This document shows, piece by piece, positions 34,022 to 41,732 of a stretch of DNA of 51,943 nt. The translations under genes were made by a program, and so were the position numbers. Source of the stretch: Streptomyces sp. (GTDB taxonomy: Bacteria; Actinomycetota; Actinomycetes; Streptomycetales; Streptomycetaceae); assembly GCF_031181705.1 (NCBI RefSeq), contig NZ_JAPSKN010000013.1, positions 1 to 51,943 on the forward strand, written 5' to 3'. Under the pieces are notes generated by a model. The model was not told where the DNA came from. It saw only the letters and a program-made list of their open reading frames with translations, and did not search any database. Within the stretch, counting starts at the first letter, position 1. Every line of letters begins with the position of its first letter.

Positions 34022-34051
34022 AAACCCCGGTTCTCGGAAGAACCGGGGTTT
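34022..34051 (-). terminator. Terminator after the thiamine-binding-type gene
   Basis: Perfect 13-bp arms AAACCCCGGTTCT and AGAACCGGGGTTT around a CGGA tetraloop, 27 bases beyond the stop codon of the minus-strand gene at 34078. It may work both ways. Confidence 0.85.
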
Positions 34052-34077
34052 CGTCTGCGTCGAAAGATCCGGCGGGG

Positions 34078-34371
34078 CTACTCCGCGAGATGCCGCTCCA
34101 CCGTCTCCACCTTGGACGTGAGGCCGTCCGTCACGCCCGGGCGGATGTCCGCCTTCAGGACGAGGGAGACCCTCGGCGCGCGGCGCTCCACCGCGGCGAC
34201 CGCGCGGCGGACGACGTCCATCACCTCGTCCCACTCCCCCTCCACGGACGTGAACATCGCGTCCGTCCGGTTCGGCAGCCCGGACTCCCGCACCACCCGC
34301 ACGGCGTCGGCGACGTACTCCCCCACGTCCTCACCGACCCCCAGCGGCGTCACGGAGAAGGCGACGATCAC
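34078..34371 (-). CDS. MTH1187 (DUF77) family thiamine-binding-type protein
   Basis: A 97-residue cytoplasmic protein of ferredoxin-like fold. The start VAFSVTPLG, middle [21 protein letters not shown] and [13 protein letters not shown] are the family landmarks; relatives bind thiamine or HMP-like ligands and form tetramers. GTG 34371 overlaps the TGA of the DUF3817 gene by 4 bases, so the two are one unit. Its link with that membrane protein is unexplained. Confidence 0.88.
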   Translation of the reverse strand: MIVAFSVTPLGVGEDVGEYVADAVRVVRESGLPNRTDAMFTSVEGEWDEVMDVVRRAVAAVERRAPRVSLVLKADIRPGVTDGLTSKVETVERHLAE

Positions 34372-34712
34372 GCGTTCACCACGCCTTCGTTGCGCGCCCG
34401 GGACGCGATGACCGCGTCCTCGGCCTCACGCCGCAGCCTGCGCTCCGCGAAGAACCCGCCGGCCGGCAGCACCGAGAGCACGAAGTACAGCGCGGCCGTC
34501 TGCAGCGGCCACTTCGCCCGGTTCCACGCGTCCGCCCAGAAGATCACGTACAGCACGAACAGCGCCCCGTGCACCGCTCCCATCACCGGCACGGCGTTGA
34601 AGTCGGTGGTCCGCTTCAGCACCGAGCAGACCAGCAGGAGCAGGAACGAGATCGCCTCGGGGGCCGAGACCAGGCGGAGGCGGCGGAGGGAGGTGGCGGT
34701 CTTGAGGTCCAC
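34368..34712 (-). CDS. DUF3817 family small membrane protein (second copy)
   Basis: 114 residues with three TM helices (about 18-36, 43-60, 70-90) and a charged C-terminal tail with [10 protein letters not shown]. It is a diverged paralogue of the protein at 27779-28117. AAGGTG lies 4 bases before GTG 34712. The next 160 bases upstream hold the divergent promoters for this unit and the AIM24 operon. Function unknown. Confidence 0.84.
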   Translation of the reverse strand: MDLKTATSLRRLRLVSAPEAISFLLLLVCSVLKRTTDFNAVPVMGAVHGALFVLYVIFWADAWNRAKWPLQTAALYFVLSVLPAGGFFAERRLRREAEDAVIASRARNEGVVNA

Positions 34713-34861
34713 GGGTCACCTTCGGTGGGAGAGAACGGTTTGTGAACGCACGCACAAGCGTCCCGCCCATTGTGGCAAACCGCCGGGGACCCCGGTCCGT
34801 AGGGGTGCGCTCAGGGTCGTTCTCCACCCAGGGGACCTGTCGGTGGGGCCCGGCCTGCGGC

Positions 34862-34867
34862 TACCTT
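34862..34867 (+). promoter_or_regulatory. Leaderless-type -10 box of the AIM24 operon
   Basis: TACCTT is followed by exactly 7 bases and GTG 34875, with no ribosome binding site. No clear -35 box is seen. Confidence 0.5.
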
Positions 34868-34874
34868 CCCGTAT

Positions 34875-35513
34875 GTGGCGATGTTCCGACTTCAGGGCAG
34901 CAAGGTGCTCGCCGTCGACATGACCGGAGACGCCGTCAAGGCGAAGAACGGCTCGATGGTCGCGTACGACGGCGAGATGGCCTTCAGGAAGCTCAGCGGC
35001 GGCGGCGAGGGCATACGCGGGATGGTGACCCGGCGGCTCACCGGCGAGCAGATGACGTTGATGGAGGTGAAGGGGCGGGGGACCTGCTGGTTCGCCGACC
35101 GCGCCTCCGAGATCAACCTGGTCGGCCTCCAGGGCGACAAGCTCTACGTCGAGTCGAGCAACCTGCTCGCGACCGACGGCGGGCTGCGCACGGGGACCGA
35201 GTTCACGGGCCTGCGCGGGGCCTCGCAGGGCAACGGGCTGTTCACGACGACCGTCGAGGGCCACGGCCAGGCGGCGATCATGTCGGACGGCCCGGCCGTG
35301 GTGCTGCGCGTCAGCCCGCAGTACCCGCTGACCGTGGACCCGGGGGCGTACGTGGCGCACCAGGGGAACCTGCGGCAGTCCTTCCAGTCCGGCGTGACGT
35401 TCCGCACGCTGCTCGGGGAGGGCGGCGGCGAGGCCTTCCAGATGCGGTTCGAGGGGGACGGCCTGGTGTACGTGCAGCCGAGCGAGCGGAACACGATCGC
35501 GGGAGACGTGTGA
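34875..35513 (+). CDS. AIM24 family protein 1
   Basis: A 212-residue cytoplasmic protein of the AIM24/TIGR00266 family, a beta-helix-like fold related to the TRAP fold. No catalytic residues are evident and the biochemical role is unknown. Family landmarks are MVAYDGEMAF, GQGNGLF-type region (GNGLFTTTVEGHG), LTVDPGAYVAHQGNL and a closing GEAFQMRFEGDGLVYVQPSE. The GTG start at 34875 follows the leaderless -10; ATG 34881 is also in frame. First of three tandem paralogues in one operon. Confidence 0.88.
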   Translation: MAMFRLQGSKVLAVDMTGDAVKAKNGSMVAYDGEMAFRKLSGGGEGIRGMVTRRLTGEQMTLMEVKGRGTCWFADRASEINLVGLQGDKLYVESSNLLATDGGLRTGTEFTGLRGASQGNGLFTTTVEGHGQAAIMSDGPAVVLRVSPQYPLTVDPGAYVAHQGNLRQSFQSGVTFRTLLGEGGGEAFQMRFEGDGLVYVQPSERNTIAGDV

Positions 35514-35514
35514 C

Positions 35515-36165
35515 ATGGCCTTCCGGGAGATCAACGCGAAGATGATCGAGGCGACGGTCGCGCCGGGACAGCGGCTGTTCAGTCAGCGCGGCGCGATGCT
35601 CGCCTACCGGGGCGAGGTGTCCTTCACGCCCAACACGGCGGGCGGCCAGGGCGGGATCATGTCGATGATCGGCCGCCGGGTCGCCGACGAGGACACGCCC
35701 CTGATGACGGTCGAGGGCAGCGGCACCGTGCTGTTCGGGCACGGCGGGCATCACATCCAGGTGATCCGGCTCACCGGCGACACCCTCTACGTCGAGGCGG
35801 ACCGGCTGCTGGCCTTCGAGGGCACACTCCGGCAGGGGACGATGTTCCTGGGCTCGCAGGGCGGCGTCATGGGCATGGTGCGCGGGCAGGTCAGCGGCCA
35901 GGGACTGTTCACGACGACGCTGCAGGGGCACGGGGCCGTCGCGGTCATGGCGCACGGCGGCGTCGTCGAGATCCCGATCACCCCGCAGCGCCCGGTGCAC
36001 GTGGACCCGCAGGCCTACGTCGCCCACCACGGCGAGGTCCGCAACAAGCTGTCCGCGGCCCTGGGCTGGCGGGACATGGTGGGACGCGGCTCGGGCGAGG
36101 CGTTCCAGCTGGAGCTCAGCGGCAGCGGTGCGGTGTACGTCCAGGCGTCGGAGGAGAAGCTGTGA
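35515..36165 (+). CDS. AIM24 family protein 2
   Basis: 216 residues, starting 1 base after the stop of AIM24 protein 1. It repeats the same scaffold: AMLAYRGEVSF, GQGLFTTTLQGHG, VHVDPQAYVAHHGEVRNKL and GEAFQLELSGSGAVYVQASE. The similarity to protein 1 shows an old tandem duplication. Its GTG/TGA overlap with the next gene makes the three translationally coupled, which suggests that they assemble together. Confidence 0.9.
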   Translation: MAFREINAKMIEATVAPGQRLFSQRGAMLAYRGEVSFTPNTAGGQGGIMSMIGRRVADEDTPLMTVEGSGTVLFGHGGHHIQVIRLTGDTLYVEADRLLAFEGTLRQGTMFLGSQGGVMGMVRGQVSGQGLFTTTLQGHGAVAVMAHGGVVEIPITPQRPVHVDPQAYVAHHGEVRNKLSAALGWRDMVGRGSGEAFQLELSGSGAVYVQASEEKL

Positions 36166-36962
36166 GCACCTACGGAACCCCGGGCGCCGGCCCCGCGGTC
36201 TTCGACCCGGCGACCCTGCCGCCCGACGACAACGTCAACCCCTACACCTTCTGCGTGGAGCTCAAGGGGAGCCAGTGGTTCCTGCAAAAGGGGAAGATGA
36301 TCGCCTACTACGGCTCGATCGACTTCAACGGCGTCGGGCACGGCCGTTTGGACCGTCTCGTCCGTACGTCGTTCCATTCGCCACTGCACGCGAGCGACTG
36401 GGTCGTCGCGGAGGGCTCGGGCAAGATGCTCCTCGCCGACCGGGCCTTCGATGTCAATTCGTACGACCTCGAAGACGGCAACCTGACCATTCGCTCGGGC
36501 AACTTGCTCGCTTTTCAGCCAACTCTGTCACTGAAGCAATCAATCGTGCCGGGTTTTCTGACCCTCATCGGAACCGGAAAGTTCGTGGCGGCGTCGAACG
36601 GACCGGTGGTCTTCATGGAGCCCCCGATCCGGGTCGACCCCCAGGCCCTGGTCGGCTGGGCCGACTGCCCCTCGCCCTGCCACCACTACGACCACGGGTA
36701 CATGACCGGTGTCATGGGCGGTCTACGTGCGCTGACGGGCCTGGGCGGGGCCTCCGGCGAGGAGCACCAGTTCGAGTTCGTCGGTGCGGGCACGGTCCTG
36801 CTCCAGTCGTCCGAGACCCTGATGGCCGAGCAGGCCACGGGGGTCGTTCCCCAGCAGGCGGGCGTGCCCGGAGGCGGTCCTTCCGGGCACCAGCCGGGCC
36901 AGTCCGGGGTACCGCGTCTTCCCGGACAGCTGGGGGACCTCCAGCGTCGCTTCGGGCTGTGA
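36162..36962 (+). CDS. AIM24 family protein 3, with Cys/His cluster and Pro/Gly tail
   Basis: 266 residues, the most diverged of the three. The core keeps MIAYYGSIDF, RSGNLLAFQP, IRVDPQALVGW and QFEFVGAGTVLLQSSE. Between the last two it carries an extra stretch with Cys169, Cys173, His174, His175 and His178 (CPSPCHHYDH), which the other two lack and which could bind a metal. A C-terminal tail of about 40 residues is Gly/Pro/Gln-rich. The GTG at 36162 overlaps the previous stop. Function unknown. Confidence 0.87.
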   Translation: MSTYGTPGAGPAVFDPATLPPDDNVNPYTFCVELKGSQWFLQKGKMIAYYGSIDFNGVGHGRLDRLVRTSFHSPLHASDWVVAEGSGKMLLADRAFDVNSYDLEDGNLTIRSGNLLAFQPTLSLKQSIVPGFLTLIGTGKFVAASNGPVVFMEPPIRVDPQALVGWADCPSPCHHYDHGYMTGVMGGLRALTGLGGASGEEHQFEFVGAGTVLLQSSETLMAEQATGVVPQQAGVPGGGPSGHQPGQSGVPRLPGQLGDLQRRFGL

Positions 36963-37066
36963 GCGGTAGTCTGCGGAGTGTGACATCGAACGCCTGCGCA
37001 CTGTTGTTCGCCAGGTGTGCGCCGTCACACGCCACCCCTCACTAGTTCGCCTTTCAACCTTTTAGG

Positions 37067-37072
37067 TAGACT
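37067..37072 (+). promoter_or_regulatory. absC -10 region with small dyad
   Basis: TAGACT lies 6 bases before ATG 37079 and no ribosome site is present, so the mRNA is probably leaderless. A short inverted repeat ACCT-TTT-AGGT (37057-37067) overlaps it and could be the site of autoregulation. Confidence 0.5.
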
Positions 37073-37078
37073 TCATTC

Positions 37079-37555
37079 ATGGAGACCGAGACGGCCACCC
37101 GCTGGCTGACCGATGCGGAGCAGTGCGCTTGGCGCACCCACCTGGAGGTCAACAGGCTGTTGGCGTACCAGCTCGAAAAGGACCTGCAGCCGTTCGGCCT
37201 GACAATGAACGACTACGAGATCCTGGTGAATCTCTCCGAGTCCGAGGACCTGCGGATGCGGATGAGCGACCTCGCCTCCGCCACCCTCCAGTCCAAGAGC
37301 CGCCTCTCGCACCAGATCACGCGCATGGAGAACGCGAACCTGGTCCGGCGCGAGAACTGCGAGTCGGACCGCCGGGGACTCTACGCGGTCCTCACCGACC
37401 ACGGCATGGCGACGATGCAGAAGGTCGCGCCGCACCACGTGGCGTCCGTGCGCAGGCACTTCATCGACCTGCTGTCCCCCGAGGCCCTGACGGAGCTCGA
37501 CAAGGCCCTCAAGCCCATCGCGGAGCACCTGCGCGGGCAGCGCGGACGCCCGTGA
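37079..37555 (+). CDS. absC: AbsC-type MarR-family regulator
   Basis: A 158-residue winged-helix regulator, matching the length and gene neighbourhood of S. coelicolor AbsC (SCO5405 from memory), which is needed for antibiotic production and affects zinc-related genes. The core has MNDYEILVNLSESEDLRMRMSDLASATLQSKSRLSHQIT in its usual place, then the wing RRENCESDRRGLYAVLTDHG. The single Cys and several His (DHG, HHVASVRRHF) could take part in metal sensing. It is convergent with the RapA2-like kinase, 10 bases away. Assignment as AbsC rests on length, context and recognition. Confidence 0.87.
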   Translation: METETATRWLTDAEQCAWRTHLEVNRLLAYQLEKDLQPFGLTMNDYEILVNLSESEDLRMRMSDLASATLQSKSRLSHQITRMENANLVRRENCESDRRGLYAVLTDHGMATMQKVAPHHVASVRRHFIDLLSPEALTELDKALKPIAEHLRGQRGRP

Positions 37556-37565
37556 CCGCACTCCG

Positions 37566-38975
37566 CTAGACGAGCGGCAGGCGGAGTTCGAACAGGGCTC
37601 CGCCTGCGGGCCCCTGCCCGGCCGTGAGCGTGCCGCCGTGCCGTACGGCGACGTCCCGGGCGATGGCGAGCCCCAGACCGGCGCCGCCGTCGTCGCGGCT
37701 GCGGGCGGTGTCCAGCCGGACGAACCGTTCGAAGATCCGCTCCCGGTCCGCCTCCGGCACCCCGTCCCCGTCGTCGGCCACCCCGACCACGGCCCGGCCG
37801 CCCTCCCGCCGCACGCTCACCGTGACGGCCGACCGGGCGTGCCGCTGGGCGTTGTCGAGCAGATTGGCCAGCACCCGGCCGAGTTGCCCCCGCGAGCCGA
37901 CCACCTCGACCGGCTCCGCCGCCACGGTCACCCCGGCCCGCCCCTCGGCCTCCTCCCGGGCGAGCCCGGCGAGGTCGACCCGCGTGTCGTTCGGCCGCTC
38001 CCCCGCGTCCAGCCGGGCGAGCAGCAGCAGGTCGGCGGCGAGCCGCTGCAGCCGCACGGTGTCCTCCACGGCCCCGTCGAGGTCCAGCAGCTCGGGATGG
38101 GCGGCGGCCACCTCCAACTGCGTGCGCAGCGAGGCGATAGGGCTGCGCAGCTCGTGGGAGGCGTCGGCGACGAACCGCCGCTGCCGCTCCACGGACGTCT
38201 CCAGTGCCGCCAGCGTCTCGTTGGTGGTGCTGGCGAGCCGCGCGATCTCGTCGTGCGTGTCCGGCTCCGGGACGCGCCGGGCGAGGTCCTCGGACCGGGT
38301 GATCGCGGCCATCTCGCGCCGGATGCCCTCCACCGGCCGCAGGGCCCGCCGGGTGACCAGCCAGGTCACGCCCGCGACGACGCCGAGCAGCAGCGGGAAC
38401 CCGATCAGCATCACGGTCAGCGCGGTGCGCACGGCCCCGTGCTCGGCGGCCAGCGGGGCGCCGGCGTAGACCGTGAGGGTGCCGCGGTCGTGGGTCTCCA
38501 CCTCCACGGCCGCGTACCGGTAGTCCTCCGTGTCCCCGTCGACGGTCGCGGACCCGTTGCGGAAGACACTCTCCCCGGAGATCTCCCCGGGTTCGAGGGC
38601 CTCGCCCGCGGTCTCGGAGTCGTCCTCGTCCTCCCCGGCCGGCCGCGCGGCGGGCTGCGCCCTGACCCGGTCGCTGTCCGTGCCGCTGATCCGCTCCAGG
38701 TCCTCGCTGACCGCGACCAGCCGCCCGTCCTCGTCGAGGACCTGCACCGGCCCGATGTCCCCGTCCAGCCCCGACAGCTTGTCGTACGGCGTCCCGGCGG
38801 CGAGCTCCGAGGCGACGGCCCGCGCGGAGCGCTCCGCCTGGGTGCCGGCCTCGCCCATCAGGTTGGACCGCAGGGACAGCAGCACGGCGGCGCCGGCCGC
38901 GACCAGGGCCACCGCGACGACGAGCGTGGCACCGAGCGTGGCCCGCGCCCGGACGGACCCGAACAGCCGCCTCAC
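37566..38975 (-). CDS. rapA2: Sensor histidine kinase, RapA2-like
   Basis: 469 residues. TM1 (about 13-35), an extracytoplasmic region of about 150 residues that is rich in Glu/Asp (about 110-130), TM2 (about 188-210), HAMP, then HisKA with the phospho-acceptor in DASHELRSPIASLRTQLE, and HATPase with NLLDNAQRHA, DDGDGVPEADRERIF and GAGLGLAIARD. It is translated from an ATG overlapping the response regulator's stop by 4 bases. Its position between absC and meaB matches S. coelicolor RapA1/RapA2 (SCO5403/SCO5404 from memory), a pair that affects actinorhodin and a type I polyketide. The symbol is given on that basis. Confidence 0.88.
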   Translation of the reverse strand: MRRLFGSVRARATLGATLVVAVALVAAGAAVLLSLRSNLMGEAGTQAERSARAVASELAAGTPYDKLSGLDGDIGPVQVLDEDGRLVAVSEDLERISGTDSDRVRAQPAARPAGEDEDDSETAGEALEPGEISGESVFRNGSATVDGDTEDYRYAAVEVETHDRGTLTVYAGAPLAAEHGAVRTALTVMLIGFPLLLGVVAGVTWLVTRRALRPVEGIRREMAAITRSEDLARRVPEPDTHDEIARLASTTNETLAALETSVERQRRFVADASHELRSPIASLRTQLEVAAAHPELLDLDGAVEDTVRLQRLAADLLLLARLDAGERPNDTRVDLAGLAREEAEGRAGVTVAAEPVEVVGSRGQLGRVLANLLDNAQRHARSAVTVSVRREGGRAVVGVADDGDGVPEADRERIFERFVRLDTARSRDDGGAGLGLAIARDVAVRHGGTLTAGQGPAGGALFELRLPLV

Positions 38976-39640
38976 GGCGAGGTCTCCAGCCGGTACCCGG
39001 CGCCGCGCACGGTCCGGATCAGCCCCGGCCGCAGCTTGCGCCGCAGGGTGCTGACGTACACCTCGACGATGTTCGGATCGCCGTCGTAGGCGAAGTCCCA
39101 GACGTGCTCCAGGATCTCGGACTTGGACACCACCTCGCCGGCCCGCAGCACGAGCTGCTCCAGCACGGAGAACTCCTTGGCCGTCAGGGTGATCTCCTCC
39201 TCCCCGAGGAACACCCGGCGCGCCGCGGTGTCCACCCTCAGGTCCCCGTGCACACGCACCGGCGAGGCCCCGGCCCCCTGCCCGCGCCGCCGCAACAGGG
39301 CCTTCACCCGGGCGACGAGCACGACGTACGAGAACGGCTTGGTCAGGTAGTCGTCCGCGCCCGTGTCGAGGCCCTCGGCCTCGTCGTACTCACCGTCCTT
39401 GGCGGTCAGCATCAGGATCGGCACCTCGTGCCCGGCCGCGCGCAGGGCGGCGCAGACCCGGTAGCCGTTGAGCCCGGGCAGCATGATGTCCAGGATGACC
39501 AGGTCGTACGTCCCCTCCGAGGCCTGGTGCAGCCCCTCCCGCCCGTCGTGGACGACGTCCACCGCGTATCCCTCGGCCGTCAGGCCCCTGGCCAGCGACA
39601 GAGCCAGCCGCTTCTCGTCCTCCACGATCAACAGGCGCAT
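38972..39640 (-). CDS. rapA1: OmpR-family response regulator, RapA1-like
   Basis: 222 residues. Receiver domain (1-120) with EDE, phospho-acceptor Asp51 in LVILDIMLPGLNG, MLTAKD and KPFSYVVLVARV; winged-helix effector domain (about 130-222) with LTAKEFSVLEQLVLRAGEVVSK and VEVYVSTLRRKL. It is the upstream gene of the kinase pair. The divergent PepSY gene and the ordered CTTCAG repeats between them suggest autoregulation and direct control of that gene. Confidence 0.92.
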   Translation of the reverse strand: MRLLIVEDEKRLALSLARGLTAEGYAVDVVHDGREGLHQASEGTYDLVILDIMLPGLNGYRVCAALRAAGHEVPILMLTAKDGEYDEAEGLDTGADDYLTKPFSYVVLVARVKALLRRRGQGAGASPVRVHGDLRVDTAARRVFLGEEEITLTAKEFSVLEQLVLRAGEVVSKSEILEHVWDFAYDGDPNIVEVYVSTLRRKLRPGLIRTVRGAGYRLETSP

Positions 39641-39662
39641 GGGTAAAGAGTCGCAAAGGGAA

Positions 39663-39700
39663 CCTGAAGATCCCTTCAGGGGCCTTCAGCTTCCACTCAG
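39663..39700. promoter_or_regulatory. Probable response-regulator binding repeats
   Basis: CTTCAG at 39674-39679 and 39684-39689 and ACTCAG at 39695-39700 form direct repeats 10-11 bases apart, the spacing of OmpR-family dimers on one face of the helix. CCTGAAG/CTTCAGG (39663-39669, 39674-39680) adds an inverted repeat. Confidence 0.65.
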
Positions 39701-39756
39701 CCTCCGTCCGCCAGAGTCGAAGACATCGAAAACCAAACGACTCGGGAGGAATCCGC

Positions 39757-40395
39757 ATGAAGCGCAACATCGTGATCGCCGCTGTGACCGCCGCCGCTCT
39801 GATCGGAGGCGGTACGGCCACGGCCCTCGCGACCACGGGAGACGACGAGGGCTCGGCGCGGCAGGCGGCCGACACCCGGCTGACGGGCGACGACGCCCGG
39901 GACGAGCAGGACGACCAGGACGACGACGCCCGGGTCTCCTCGTCCCACGTCACCGCGCCCGAGGCGATCGCCTCCGCGCTGAAGCACACCTCGGGTACGG
40001 CCGTCTCCGCCGAGCTGGACGACGAGGACGACGGCGGCAAGGCGGTCTGGACGGTCGACGTCCTGTCCGGCGACACCTGGCGCAGCGTGAGCGTCGACCC
40101 GTCGAACGGGAAGGTGCTCGGCTCGCACGCCGACGACGAGGACGACACGGCGCGGGTGCGGGCGGCGCTGAAGGGGTCCTCGGTGACGGCCGAGGAGGCC
40201 GCGAAGGCCGCGGCCGGCAAGGGCGTGGTGACCTCGGTCGGCCTCGACGAGGACGGCAAGGACAAGTCCTGGGAGGCCGAGACCCGCACGTCCGGCGGCG
40301 CCGAGCAGGACTGGACGATCGACCTGAAGTCGGGCACGGTCACGGCGGACCGCGCCGACGCACAGGACGACGACGCGGACGACGACCAGGACTGA
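39757..40395 (+). CDS. Exported acidic PepSY-domain protein
   Basis: A secreted or membrane-attached protein of 212 residues. It has a signal sequence (about 5-27), an acidic Asp-rich linker (DDARDEQDDQDDDAR), two PepSY-like units (about 62-125 and 130-195, with VSVDPSNGKVLG and TIDLKSGTVTADRA) and an Asp-rich C-terminus. PepSY units in other systems inhibit peptidases or sit beside two-component pairs, but its role is unknown; acidic patches might bind cations. GGGAGGA precedes ATG 39757. It is divergent from rapA1, with repeats between, so it is probably RapA1-controlled. Confidence 0.87.
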   Translation: MKRNIVIAAVTAAALIGGGTATALATTGDDEGSARQAADTRLTGDDARDEQDDQDDDARVSSSHVTAPEAIASALKHTSGTAVSAELDDEDDGGKAVWTVDVLSGDTWRSVSVDPSNGKVLGSHADDEDDTARVRAALKGSSVTAEEAAKAAAGKGVVTSVGLDEDGKDKSWEAETRTSGGAEQDWTIDLKSGTVTADRADAQDDDADDDQD

Positions 40396-40416
40396 CCATT
40401 CCTGCCCCGTTGCTTT

Positions 40417-40446
40417 CGCCCCGGCGTCTGTGCTGACGCCGGGGCG
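40417..40446 (+). terminator. Terminator after the PepSY gene
   Basis: Perfect 12-bp arms at 40417-40428 (CGCCCCGGCGTC) and 40435-40446 with a 6-base loop, beginning 22 bases after the stop codon. Confidence 0.85.
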
Positions 40447-40735
40447 TCGCGCAACCCGGCGCAGCGGGGTGCCGCTGCGCCCACCCGCAGCCCGGTGGGC
40501 CCAGCGCCTGCAGCAGCGGCAGGCGAGACGCGCCCGCCGGCACACGCAAGGGACCGTGTCGGGGGGTGTCCGCCCGCAGCGGTTGGCGCGTCAACGAGGA
40601 GTGAGTCGGCACGCACGTCGATCGCGCCGTTCCGAGGACGGACACCCCCCGGCGCGGCCCCGCCCCACCACCGGCGAGCGGCGAAGACGCGCACCCCACC
40701 CGGCAGTCACAGGCCGCCGCAGGCACCGCCCGCCC
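40447..40735. repeat. Gene-free region rich in inverted repeats
   Basis: About 290 bases with no supportable gene. GCGCAGCGG/CCGCTGCGC (40459-40467, 40472-40480) is a perfect 9-bp hairpin with a GGTG loop. A separate perfect 13-bp inverted repeat, CGGGGGGTGTCCG (40560-40572) and its complement (40639-40651), encloses 66 bases, as in small mobile or repeat elements. No terminal duplication was seen. Confidence 0.55.
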
Positions 40736-41692
40736 TCAGCCCTCCGTCAGCCCCGCCACCAGCTCGTCCGCCGCCCGATAGGGATCCAGCTCCCCCGCCA
40801 CGATCCGCTCCGCCAGCGCCCCCAGGCGCCGGTCCCCGCGCAGGTCCCCGATCCGCTCCCGCAGTGCCGTCACCGCGATCGTCTCGACCTCGCGCGAGGC
40901 CCGGGACGTCCGCCGCTCCGCGAGGACGCCCCGCTCCTCCATCCAGGCCCGGTGCTTCTCCAGTGCCTCGACGACCTCGTCCACGCCCTCGCCCCGCGCG
41001 GCGACCGTCTTCACGATCGGGGGACGCCAGTCACCCGGCCCCCGCGCCTCCCCCAGCCCCAGCATGTGGTTCAGCTCGCGGGCCGTCGCGTCGGCCCCGT
41101 CCCGGTCCGCCTTGTTGACGACGTACACGTCCCCGATCTCCAGGATCCCGGCCTTGGCCGCCTGGATCCCGTCCCCCATCCCCGGCGCCAGCAGCACCAC
41201 GGACGTGTCCGCCTGCGAGGCGATCTCCACCTCCGACTGCCCGACCCCCACCGTCTCGACGAGGATCACGTCGCAGCCGGCCGCGTCCAGCACCCGGATC
41301 GCCTGGGGAGCGGCCCAGGCCAGCCCGCCCAGATGCCCCCGCGTCGCCATCGAACGGATGTACACGCCCGGGTCGGACGCGTGCTCCGACATCCGCACCC
41401 GGTCCCCGAGCAGCGCGCCGCCGGAGAACGGCGACGACGGGTCGACGGCGAGCACGCCGACCCGCTTGCCCTGCTTGCGGTAGGCGGAGACCAGCGCCGA
41501 GGTCGACGTCGACTTGCCGACCCCGGGCGACCCGGTCAGCCCCACCACGTACGCCCCGCCGGTCAGCGGCGCCAGCGCCGCCATGACCTCACGCAGCTGC
41601 GGGGACGCCCCCTCCACCAGCGAGATCAGCCGGGCGACGGCCCGTGGCCGCCCCTCCCTGGCCTGGGCCACCAGCGTGGAGACGTCCTGCAT
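40736..41692 (-). CDS. meaB: MeaB, GTPase chaperone of a B12-dependent acyl-CoA mutase
   Basis: A cytoplasmic G3E-family GTPase of 318 residues that protects and reloads adenosylcobalamin mutases. P-loop GSPGVGKS at 54-61, a Switch region with VETVGVGQSEVE, and NKADRDGAD as the base-recognition motif. I use Met at 41692 because GGAG lies 5 bases before it; the ATG at 41707 is also in frame. It follows the thiolase gene by 40 bases in the same direction. Its partner may be methylmalonyl-CoA mutase (not in the window) or the isobutyryl-CoA mutase 13 kb away. Confidence 0.93.
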   Translation of the reverse strand: MQDVSTLVAQAREGRPRAVARLISLVEGASPQLREVMAALAPLTGGAYVVGLTGSPGVGKSTSTSALVSAYRKQGKRVGVLAVDPSSPFSGGALLGDRVRMSEHASDPGVYIRSMATRGHLGGLAWAAPQAIRVLDAAGCDVILVETVGVGQSEVEIASQADTSVVLLAPGMGDGIQAAKAGILEIGDVYVVNKADRDGADATARELNHMLGLGEARGPGDWRPPIVKTVAARGEGVDEVVEALEKHRAWMEERGVLAERRTSRASREVETIAVTALRERIGDLRGDRRLGALAERIVAGELDPYRAADELVAGLTEG

Positions 41693-41732
41693 CACAGCTC
41701 CGTTCATGACAGGGCGATCAGTGGACCGCCGT

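Noticed and set aside
40340..40726. Possible minus-strand gene of 128 codons after the PepSY gene
   Set aside because: It begins inside repeat-rich DNA, overlaps the PepSY gene and its terminator, and has an Arg/Pro/Gly-rich product.
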